Shown here: positions 39,611 through 64,000 of the stretch, in pieces
How positions within the stretch are numbered: position 1 is the first letter of the stretch
How the letters are laid out: each line of letters opens with the position of its first letter
Assembly (NCBI RefSeq): GCF_026213295.1
Contig: NC_079431.1
Span: 14,135,804 to 14,199,803 of the forward strand
Source of the DNA: Gadus chalcogrammus
Lineage: Eukaryota; Chordata; Actinopteri; Gadiformes; Gadidae
Length of the DNA: 64,000 nt
Direction: 5' to 3'
Notes under the pieces: model-generated
What the model was told of the DNA's origin: nothing
Seen by the model: the letters and a program-made list of their open reading frames with translations, nothing else
The model's database searches: none
Translations under genes and position numbers: made by a program

Positions 39611-40287
39611 GTGAGCCATTTGTATCTATACCTTTAGTTATCCAATCTATGTGAATGTGACAGCATTGCGTCTTACTTAGTAGACGTGTGCAGTTGTCCT
39701 GCATAAAGGCCTACCTACAAGGACTACACCACATGCTCAGGGGGGTCAGCTCAGTCAGTAAAAACTCAAACAACACATTCAACTACATTCAAGGTGCTCT
39801 GTGTTTGAAATACTTAAAACACTGAGTGCATTAGTGCTGTGCATTCATTATCTCCCCGTTAAAAACCAATACTAAGGAATGTACAAAACGAGAAGAGAAA
39901 AAAAGTCACATTCAAGTAAAAGGTCTGAGGGGTGAGGAAGAGGGGAATAGATCCATCATTACCCAGGTCCCGCCCATCCCGGAACCCCCCCCCTCCCCAA
40001 GTCTGTCAACGACATGATTGACACGTCATCTCTTGGAGGCTTGGTTACGATCATAGCTACAATAAGGAGATATCACCGGTTGAAACGTTACAGTGTCCTC
40101 CAAAGAAAAAAAAAGAAAAGTACCTGTGTTCTAATGCATGCCGGGCTCACACCACCATCCCATCCTCCACCTCCCAATAGTCCACAGCGATCCACTTCCT
40201 GTATGAGCTCAGCTCAAACCGTCTTACAACATTGTCTTCATCGCCAAAACGAAAAAAAAAGGTCCCCTTCTCTCCGGAGCAGTTCCC

Positions 40288-45299
<5,012 letters not shown>

Positions 45300-45313
45300 A
45301 CTGGACGGTGGCT

Positions 45314-46410
45314 CTGCAGGGAAAAAGAACTTGGCTCTTACCCAAAATTTCAAATCTTGAAAAGAAGTCACATGATGACAACAAGGCCAGTCATTCATAC
45401 CAAGTCCCCATTGAAACAAATACTGATATACAGGTTGTTGTCATTGTAATAAAAACATAGCAATTTCATTATTCAAAATATGTGCAGAATGCATAAGGCG
45501 GGGTTTACATTACATTTCAGAAGTTCGATATAAATGTACAGGCCTATAAGAAAACATAAGTTAGTACCGCTGCCGCCCTGTTAGCTTGAGCTAACTCGAA
45601 CCACTAGCTGGGCCACAGAAAAGTAAACCAATCGCATGCATGGAGAGATACCGTTAACACTACGGCTAATCTACTGAATGCGACACATCAATTCGTAGAC
45701 ACAAAAACAACTGACGGTTGACTCACTACGTCTTAAATACATGTTATTATACACTCACTGTTACAAAATGTAATACGGCGAGTATAAATGTCTTGGATCA
45801 GGCGAAGTCCAAACACAAGCCAATGTTACCATGGTCGCCGAGACGCCGTGTGGAGAATGACTGAACGCCTCATTAGTGGTGCGTTCAAGTCCTCGTTGAA
45901 AACATGTAGAACAGAGCCATCAAAGCACCTAAGCCTAAGTGAAGTCTGCACATGACGTTATGTATTGCATTTAACAGAAGCAACACTCTACATTATTTCC
46001 GGCCTACTGCATATGTAATAAATAAGTTAAATAACACCCCATTTTAGCCATTATGTCTTCATTATGTATTGTATTACATATATTATATACATAATGCATG
46101 GGCATATCCATTATAGCACGACACATGTTTACATGTAACGTAAATAATTCCATCAATCTTTATTGTGAATACCTGATTTAGGGTGAAGAGATCCTCACAC
46201 TCAAAGGTGTGTCCTGGGTAGTATACCAAATATTCTCATGCAAAGGAATTTCATGTGTTTTATTTTATTTCAATTTAGCAATTTTATACTTCAATAAAAA
46301 ATTAAATAAAAAAAACGAGAACAATAACAACATTTTACTCCAAAATAAAAGCTACATTGTCAGACACTGGCATTTCTCTCAAACAAAGTGTTACACATGA
46401 GCAGGCATAG
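45314..46410. other. Spacer between rab33 3' end and katnal1
   Basis: No coding exon was seen. The katnal1 non-coding first exon and promoter should lie here or slightly above. The rest is AT-rich sequence without recognisable repeats. Confidence 0.5.
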
Positions 46411-46416
46411 TTTATT
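46411..46416 (-). terminator. Candidate poly(A) signal of the Rab33 gene
   Basis: AATAAA on the minus strand about 870 bases past the Rab33 stop, in AT-rich sequence. Confidence 0.35.
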
Positions 46417-47283
46417 AATCACAAAGACGGGATATAATATTTACAGTTCAAATGTGTGTACTGTATTATTCACAACTACATTCTGTTCCACAGTAGTCCC
46501 TTTCTTAACTGATTAAATGTTATGTAGATTGTATTATTCTGCAAGCTCACAATACTGCCAGCAATGGAAATTACAGTAGCAAGTAATTAATAGGAACCCC
46601 CTTTTATCTCAAAGAGCACATGCACATTCAATACAGAAAGGCATGTTCAATCCCAGGGCCCTTTTTCTGTGGTTGTTTTATATTGTGTTTACAAAGCAGA
46701 CGTTTTTCAGTATTTTGCAATCAATGTAGCGAAACTTATTGCATTTACTTAATGTTCCTCTTTTGCTTTGTGTAGTATTTTTCTACTTTTTGAGTTATAC
46801 CTTAAACCTACAGTAAACTTGTTCATATTGGAGGCTTCTTTCTTTTATCACATGGATTTGTCCTCTTTTACACTCTTTGAGATTGTATAAATTGCTATAC
46901 AAATGAACTTCGCTGAATACCTTTACACTGTTCTGGTCTTAACATTTGTTCGCAGCTTTACATGACCCTATGGGGGAACCCTGGTTGTGGTTAAATTGCT
47001 GAACACCCAATTCTCGCTGGTATTTCCACTTTACTTCCCCTTGGGGGAATTCCCACCATCAAATGAATACCATTCAAATTTACCTAAGCACCGTTAAGAC
47101 TTTAGACTACAGGCAGCACCTTATTCCCGACATGCATTGTTGTTTGATCAGCCATCTGCAAGAAACCAGAACAACATGAAGACGTATGGGAGATCGGTTG
47201 GAAATCAACAATGGAAGACATTCATATTGCTAACCCTGTATACGCACATACGCAGGCACACACACCAGCAGTGCGGCTACACT

Positions 47284-48598
47284 TCAGCATTGACAACCTG
47301 TGGCCTCATGTTCTCTCTGATACCAAAGCAGACTCGAGCTGCTCTCACTGGGCTGCTTCAGCCTCAGAGGCTTATGGTTCTTCAATCTGTAGGCCAATGT
47401 CAGGAAGATTGAATCAACGTGTTCCTTCTCAGCAGGGTCCTTGGCTGACGTCTCAAACAGGGGGAAGTTGTAGCCATCTGCCATGCGTTGGGCGTGGGAC
47501 GTTGGCACCTCCCGATGCGCTCTGAGGTCGCATTTGTTGCCCACCAGGATGCGGGGCACCATGGGGCCCACAGAGTGCCGGCTACACTCACTGATCCACT
47601 CGGGGAGGCTCTCAAACGAGGTCAGGCTGGTCACGTCGTACACAAAGACGACGGCGTGTACGTTGCGGTAATAGTGCTCTACCATGCTCTTCCTGAAGCG
47701 CTCCTGCCCGGCTGTGTCCCATATCTGCAGCTGATGGTGGAGGTCAATAAAGGCATAACATATATATTAGTTATTATAAACTTATTATAAACTAAAAACA
47801 TTTTAGATCCAAATAGTTAACATAATGAATAACACATGAGCTATAAACACACAAACACAAATCAAATACACATCATATACAGGCACACACAACAAACAAA
47901 TATACATGACTTATAGGCTATATATAGACCAATGGAGATACATGTAATACATCACACATAATTATATTTGGTCTTTATGACAAGTATTATAATGATTTGG
48001 ATTGTATTATCTGCAATTCCATTGTAAAATACGAGAAAATGCTTGATAGAAGCGATCAGCTATGTGATTTGTACCGTCGCATACTATGATGGAGGTCACA
48101 TATCTAGAGAAGCAAAAACGACGTGGCTTATTTTACAGCAAGCGAGCTAGTTATATTTTTGACTACCTTTCGTTTCAGACAGAGCAGATAAAACGAGTAC
48201 TTCAGAAGCAGTTATTTTCTATATGTGGTGGGCTATGCACGCCTTATTATGGAGGTCCATAAATACCACGACGGGGTTAATAATGCTGTAGGATCCCTAG
48301 GGTTGTTAACACATATCTAGGTATAACACTTTGAAACCCTTACCTTGATTCGTTCTCCGTCGAGCTCGAGTGTCTTTTCTCTGAAATCAACACCGATGGT
48401 AGCCTCTGGGTTTTTGAGAAAAATGCCGCCACAGAATCTATAAGTCAAGCACGTCTTCCCTACATTAGAGTCACCTATTACTATGATCTTAAAAATGCGA
48501 GCTTCGAGGCTATCATTTTCAAGCTGTGATGACAATTGAGTATCATTTCGATTGAAAACTGTATCAAAAACCTCCACAGGGTTGTTTTCAATTGCCAT
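47284..48598 (-). CDS. Rab33 subfamily small GTPase (Rab33A/B-like)
   Basis: Two exons: 48598-48344 (85 codons) and 47730-47284 (148 codons plus stop), joined in phase 0 at ERIK / [12 protein letters not shown], for 233 residues. All GTP-binding motifs are intact: P-loop GDSNVGKT (about 42-49), switch [12 protein letters not shown], switch [15 protein letters not shown] and ETSAK. The C-terminus is CQC, a CXC double-geranylgeranylation signal. The sequence mixes family traits. FCGG, FREKT and [18 protein letters not shown] resemble Rab33A, while [24 protein letters not shown] and [10 protein letters not shown] resemble Rab33B, so the paralogue is left open. Known role: Golgi-to-ER transport and recruitment of ATG16L1 in autophagosome formation. 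An inverted CCAAT box lies about 55 bases upstream of the ATG. Confidence 0.94.
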
Positions 48599-48730
48599 TG
48601 CTCATCCCCGCCACCTAGATGTAGTACATTCTAAACACCGCGAGAATATACGACCCAATCGGTGCCGCGCATCCACACAATAAAGATCAACTGAATTTCC
48701 TTCAGTGCCCGTATAAAACCTTTGAGCATG

Positions 48731-48736
48731 TTTATT
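48731..48736 (-). terminator. Candidate poly(A) signal of kbtbd7
   Basis: AATAAA on the minus strand about 805 bases past the kbtbd7 stop and only about 135 bases above the Rab33 start codon. The two tandem genes would be very closely spaced. Confidence 0.35.
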
Positions 48737-49541
48737 CCATGTGTTCAAATGAAATTAAAAAACGCATAATTAAACTTGGAGTGGGAGGTATACCAAACCA
48801 GGCTTTAAGCATAAACATTTATACTTTTAATTAAAACAGTTAGAATTCATGTTATGCTATCTTCACCATCCACTAGGCATATATTACTTTAGAAGGAATA
48901 CACAAATCAAATATATATACACATATCATAGTGCAATGTACTTTCATTCCATAGACCCTGTTTTTCCCCAATTTCAAACAATCTAAACTATGGAAATAAC
49001 ACAACAGTAAAATAATTTAACATTAACGTTTAAACCACAACATTGAAACACATTTTCTTCAGGGATTTAAATTCAGTAATGGCATATAGGCTTTGCTCGG
49101 CCTAACCTGAGTACAGTGCATTGGCTGTTCATTTCATTCATTTTTACAAAATTGGCTTTGCCTTAATTAAGGGTAAGAAAGGGGTAGGAAATAGAGGTGG
49201 CCGATTTAGAGTGTATGGTATTCTGACTTAAAATGGAGGCAAATAATGATAATAACCAGTACAAATAATAATAAACAGTAGGTATTCATGTGTTCTAAAT
49301 ATGGACAGCGAAATCTAAAGTTTCTTTAATCCTTCAATCACAATGCTCATCAATGAGGGATACAAAAGCTTATTGACACACCACAAAAGTTCTTGGCTCA
49401 GAAAGACATCCACCTGTCACACACCTGCTTTAAATGAAAAACACCACACGGTCGGGCATTGCGATGGCCCCTTGCATATGTTACACTTGCCTCCTGTAAA
49501 AAACTGAAAAAAACGAAACACCTGCAATGTCGCAATAATCA

Positions 49542-51407
49542 TCACCAGTTCTCATCGGAGAACGAGCTGGAGCTCGCCGAGTCGGACTCGGCGTCCGTCA
49601 GGCCGTCCAGGTCCCAGTCGGCGCTGGAGCCGCTGTCGTCCTCCTCCTCCATGGACACGCTGTGTGCCGAGCCCAGGCAGGGCGGGTACAGCCGCGTGGC
49701 AACACACACAGGCCCCAGTGTGCACACGTACACTGCCATGACGTTCTTCCAGGTGTCCCGGGCGGGCTCGTACTCGTGGATCAGCATCCGGTTCTTGTTG
49801 TGCTGAAGCAGCGTCTGCGTCAGCAGCAGCAGCTTGCCGTCGTGCTGGATCACCTGGTAGTTGAGCGCCCGGCTGTCGATGGGGATGTCGCCCAGCCTCT
49901 TCCACTCCCCCCGGCTTGGGCTGTAGGCCTTCACCACGGGGATGTCGCACACGCACACGATCTGGTCCTGGAACACGCACGCCTTGTGCAGCTTGTCCCG
50001 CCGCAGCGAGCCGCAGTTGCGCCAGCGGTTGCGCCGGGGGTCGTAGCAGAGCATCCGCCGCCGGTTCACCACGTACAGGTGCTCGTGGAGCGTCACCACC
50101 TGCATCTTGCCCAGCGAGTGGGGCAGGGGGGCCACAAAGGTCCACTGGTTCCTCTGGACGCTGTAGCACTCCACCTCCTTCAGCCGCACGTCCGTCACGG
50201 GGCTCCGGCCCCCCAGGATGTACACGTGGCCGTTGAGGTAGCCCATCCCGGAGTGGATCCGGGCCAGGGGTCGCTCGGCCAGCTCCTGCCAGTTGTTCAG
50301 CAGTGGGTTGTAGAGCCAGAAGTGTTTGGACAGGTGGGAGGCTAGGTAGAGGTTGTTTTCAGGCGTGGCGCAGGCGATCAGGGACTCCATGGTGGAGCGC
50401 TTGTAGTCCTGACTGCTGAGGTCCACCAGTGGGGGGGCCATGAAGTAGAGGTCCTCAGAGTAGGGGTCGCAGCACATTATGTTGTCGTTTGGCAGGCCAA
50501 AGAAGAGGATCATTTCTTTCGCGCTGGCGCCTATCCTGTGCTTTGGAGTCACCGATTTTGCAGATATGTCCTCCTCGGACGACCGGTTGACAAAGTATGC
50601 CAGATATTTCTCAATTAATGGACTGGCCATGAGGCTCTCCAGGTAAGGTTTGTCCCCCTCAGCAAACAGGTTCCAGCGCACACACCGGAGAACCTGTAAT
50701 GCGTCCTCAGTCTCCACTGGTGCATTGGCCTGTATCCACTGTAGAGCTGCTGAGCACACTTTTCTTTCACAGTCGACATCCAGAGTGTCTAAACCCAACA
50801 CCTCTTGTATATGCGTCAAGTCCAGGTCACAAAGCTCATTTCCATTAAAAAGATGGTTAAAGTTTTTTGCTATGAACGTTTGGGCTTTTTCTTTTAATTC
50901 GAGATTACCAAACGTGTCAGCAAAATTAAGGAGGCCCACACAATTCGAGAGGTCCAGCCTCCGCGTCATAAAACTGGAACAGGCGAGTCTGACGTACTCG
51001 AGCTGTAACATATTGGCAGCCCCGTAAACCTTTTGGACATTGCTCTCTGTAATTGTTACTTTTCCAGTGTAACAGTAGTCTATTATCACAGACATGGATT
51101 CGGCGTCCACACCCCGAATTACTACTTTATCCTGCATACTTTCATTTAAGCCACCAGTGAACATGCTTTTGAAATAGGGACTGGCAGCAGCGAGGATGTT
51201 GCGGTTGCACTGGAAAAGTTTTTCAATGTCACCTTTGACTGACTGCTCGTCGCAGTGGTCCAGGGATCCGTCGCCCTGCACTCCGATAACGATGTCAGCG
51301 AGCAGTCGGGAGTCGTACAAGGATTTAAGTTCTTTAAGTAAGCCTCGGGCATGGTCGACGTCTTCCAATTCTTCGGGACCACTGAAATAACTCAATACCG
51401 ATGCCAT
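49542..51407 (-). CDS. kbtbd7: Kelch repeat and BTB domain protein 7 (KBTBD6/7 type)
   Basis: An intronless frame of 621 residues, as in mammalian KBTBD6/7. The start MASVLSYFSGPEELEDVDHA aligns with the mammalian FFTGPEEL region. The BTB domain covers about 35-145 (CNRNILAAASPYFKSMFTGG), BACK about 150-265 and the kelch propeller about 300-560 (for example LNGHVYILGGRSPVTDV and LKEVECYSVQRNQW). An acidic Ser-rich tail contains ADWDLDGLTDAESDSASS. Known role: KBTBD6/7 form a CUL3 adaptor that ubiquitinates TIAM1 and binds GABARAP through a C-terminal W-V-x-V motif. Here the frame stops directly after the Trp (SFSDENW, then two stops), so that motif is cut short. The kelch half is much more GC-rich than the BTB/BACK half. 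Whether fish have one or two KBTBD6/7 genes is not shown here. Confidence 0.92.
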   Translation of the reverse strand: MASVLSYFSGPEELEDVDHARGLLKELKSLYDSRLLADIVIGVQGDGSLDHCDEQSVKGDIEKLFQCNRNILAAASPYFKSMFTGGLNESMQDKVVIRGVDAESMSVIIDYCYTGKVTITESNVQKVYGAANMLQLEYVRLACSSFMTRRLDLSNCVGLLNFADTFGNLELKEKAQTFIAKNFNHLFNGNELCDLDLTHIQEVLGLDTLDVDCERKVCSAALQWIQANAPVETEDALQVLRCVRWNLFAEGDKPYLESLMASPLIEKYLAYFVNRSSEEDISAKSVTPKHRIGASAKEMILFFGLPNDNIMCCDPYSEDLYFMAPPLVDLSSQDYKRSTMESLIACATPENNLYLASHLSKHFWLYNPLLNNWQELAERPLARIHSGMGYLNGHVYILGGRSPVTDVRLKEVECYSVQRNQWTFVAPLPHSLGKMQVVTLHEHLYVVNRRRMLCYDPRRNRWRNCGSLRRDKLHKACVFQDQIVCVCDIPVVKAYSPSRGEWKRLGDIPIDSRALNYQVIQHDGKLLLLTQTLLQHNKNRMLIHEYEPARDTWKNVMAVYVCTLGPVCVATRLYPPCLGSAHSVSMEEEDDSGSSADWDLDGLTDAESDSASSSSFSDENW

Positions 51408-52298
51408 CGAGAAAACGTGCTGTCATCAACTATTGTTTTCTTTGCGAGAGAATAGCTTCTTAATAAATCACAGAGGACGATTTTGTATCCTTGGTTAACT
51501 TGGCGCTAAGACTACTGTTATTGCTCATTCGTCTCAAGATAACAATCATAGAAAATGTATTAGCAGCGACTTGCTAGATTAACGCTGGCTTGATTGTATA
51601 GCTTACAATTCGTCAATGCATTTCCGTATAATGCTAATGATGTGTCCAAAATATGCTTACTCCGTAAATATGATTCGTCGATATAAATTTTAACAGTTTC
51701 ACCCATGTTTCTGAAGGCATATTCCAGGCATACTCGTAGTATATTTGACGTCCCAGTGAAAGCAGCTGTGTAGCGTTTTTTGAAATACAGTAGCATACGA
51801 CTTTCCCCTCACACAATCTTGCTAATGTGATGGCCGCACATGTCTCTGATTGGTCACGAGAGATTGGGGGCGCACCATGTTTGGTTGACTTCGTTTTCAG
51901 AGGGACGAGCATAGAGAATATAGAGATATTTTTATTGAAGCTCACATTTGAGCTTAAATAAAATATTAATACATTTAAACCGTACGTCTTTAATCAGTTA
52001 TTATAGACTAATAGAAAGATATCTTGCATTAAATAAATAAGAATGCATGCTGAAAACAATGAACAAAATGGTCCTTTCCACCTACCAAGAGCTCTGCACA
52101 TACCTATTGGCCCACCGGCCTGCCTTTACCTACCTACCTAACAACGTAGCTGCCCAATTAGCTACCTTTTCATTCCGACATCTATTCAACGTTGGGATTC
52201 ATTTTTAATTCTTGATAGTTAATATATAGATATTCTTAATTGTAATAATGACGATCTAAGATAATTGAAATTGAACAAGTATACCACAGTTAGATACT
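51408..52298. other. kbtbd7 5' flank
   Basis: No coding sequence is supported. It should hold the kbtbd7 promoter and 5' UTR, followed by AT-rich DNA up to the poly(A) site of the next gene. Short minus-strand frames here are not conserved-looking. Confidence 0.5.
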
Positions 52299-52304
52299 TT
52301 TATT
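52299..52304 (-). terminator. Candidate poly(A) signal of the death-domain gene
   Basis: AATAAA on the minus strand about 215 bases past the stop of the death-domain frame. This supports 52519-52753 as a genuine terminal exon. Confidence 0.45.
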
Positions 52305-52345
52305 TGTGGGTACATGTATAATTGTGTTTATGCTTTAATGTGTGG

Positions 52346-52458
<113 letters not shown>

Positions 52459-52518
52459 TGATTATGTGTGTGTGCATGTATATAGTATGAACATCTGTTC
52501 GTTCATTTCTTTCCAGCT

Positions 52519-53939
<1,421 letters not shown>

Positions 53940-54180
53940 CTGTTAAGGTTTAGTTTGAAGAACAGTATCTGCCTTTAAGCTAATCATTACCAGATGATCT
54001 CTGCTGCTAAATATTAGGATGTCTGGATGAAATTAGGATGAAATATGACAAACGTCAAATAATTGCATCAATGTTATAATGACCTTACTCAAAACAACCT
54101 TGTAACATATTTGATTTAAAATGCATTATAGATACAAAGTATAAACATTACAGGCACAGGAAATATTTTTAAAAAGCACT

Positions 54181-54191
54181 TTTATTTTATT
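54181..54191 (-). terminator. Candidate poly(A) signals of slain1
   Basis: Two overlapping minus-strand AATAAA hexamers (54181-54186 and 54186-54191) about 850 bases past the slain1 stop, with another at 54214-54219. Confidence 0.42.
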
Positions 54192-55033
54192 TAAAAATGA
54201 ACATCTTCCTCAATTTATTGTCCCCATAAAAAGCCTCAAATGTGGATGTGCAATATCATTGCAGCGACTGTCATCAAAAAACATCAAAACATCAACTTTC
54301 TTGTAAACAGTTATGAAGATTAACAATGTGTGACTGTGCAGTTATATTTTAGGTTACTTTGTTTACTTAAAAACAACAAATAATGTATTTGATGTGTTAA
54401 TAATACGTAATAATACTTCTGAAAAAGTGCTGTAAGTTGCAAAACAATAAATATAACATATTTTCCACTACGGTAACAGGCACAAATCATTCGTAACTCG
54501 ATTTTAGTATAACTTTATATTCAATGGCAAAAGCATAAATAACAGAATTAACCCATGATAAAATATGATATAAAATCATTATAAGCTTGTAATAACGTAA
54601 AAAGCCTTCAATTTTGAGTTTTGTCGTCTTCCAAACTGAGTTGTACTTCTTTTCAAATCAATCAAACCATGAACTATCCACAATTGTTTATGCATACCAC
54701 GTCACAGAGGATCACTTTCATGTCAAACAACTGATCAACATATCAACATATTGCCAGGCTCAGTACACTCATTTCCCAACAGGTCAGTTTGTGTATCAGC
54801 AGGTTATTAGGTCGAGATCCAGCCTGCTGGATCCCTACTCCTCTCGGTACTATACCATATGGTACAACAGTGCTTCCCAAATTGTAACAGTCTTTCTCTC
54901 TCGGGTAAAACCCCAAGAAAGGACCCTTCTGACAACGTAACTGGCAGATGAGTTGGGGCCGGGGGGTTTTGTGGGGCTCTCTTGCAGCGTTACCCTGTAC
55001 GCCGGGCGGAGGCGCGTCTTCCTCAGCTCTGCC

Positions 55034-63282
<8,249 letters not shown>

Positions 63283-63340
63283 CTGGAACACACACACACA
63301 CACGCACACACACACACACACCCAGATACACACATGCACA

Positions 63341-64000
<660 letters not shown>

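Noticed and set aside
54614..54940. 108-codon plus-strand frame downstream of slain1
   Set aside because: It lies in AT-rich sequence where the slain1 3' UTR is expected, with no family resemblance. A perfect-looking CAACAG/GTCAGT inside it has no partner exon.

Overview
This window looks like teleost fish chromosomal DNA. Its genes are vertebrate multi-exon genes with short GT-AG introns, and its introns and spacers are packed with very long (CA)n, (GA)n and other simple repeats. That repeat load resembles cod-like fish, but the species is inferred, not shown. Almost every long open frame rich in His/Thr, Cys/Val, Ser/Leu or Arg/Glu is a translated simple repeat. I built the gene models by hand from homology, GT-AG sites and codon-phase bookkeeping.

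Layout. At the left edge is the 3' end of an unrecognised plus-strand exon (2-196) with an AATAAA at 347. All other genes lie on the minus strand. From right to left along the window, and so in their direction of transcription, they are: slain1 (exons 63282-55034, first exon outside the window); a short death-domain gene or 3' gene remnant (53939-52519); an intronless kbtbd7-type BTB-BACK-kelch gene (51407-49542); a two-exon Rab33 GTPase (48598-47284); katnal1 (45299-40288, ten coding exons, 478 aa); tspan7 (37654-32229, seven coding exons, 244 aa); the intronless mid1ip1 (25336-24803); and a large microexon-rich gene (23203-2073) encoding a seven-transmembrane receptor of the slime-mould cAMP-receptor (cAR) type. 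The middle of that receptor (TM5-TM7) is not visible and probably falls in the N gap at 8869-8968.

Functional themes. katnal1 (microtubule severing) and slain1 (microtubule plus-end growth) are cytoskeletal. Rab33 (Golgi and autophagy) and kbtbd7 (CUL3 adaptor) act in trafficking and ubiquitin pathways. tspan7 is a membrane organiser and mid1ip1 a lipogenesis and microtubule regulator. There is no operon-like logic; the interest is linkage. tspan7-mid1ip1 adjacency matches human Xp11.4, while katnal1, kbtbd7 and slain1 all map to human 13q, so the block mixes two human linkage groups.

Mobile and repeated DNA. A 1.1-kb non-autonomous DNA transposon (3858-4989) sits inside a GA-rich minisatellite. 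Two copies of one MITE lie in introns of tspan7 and slain1, and a LINE 3' remnant lies near 19.5-20.3 kb. A 69-bp tandem repeat carrying AP-1-like heptamers lies downstream of katnal1. Several (TG)n arrays abut splice sites.

The best candidates for something little described are the cAR-like receptor gene, the orphan death-domain exons and the repeat-abutted splice sites.
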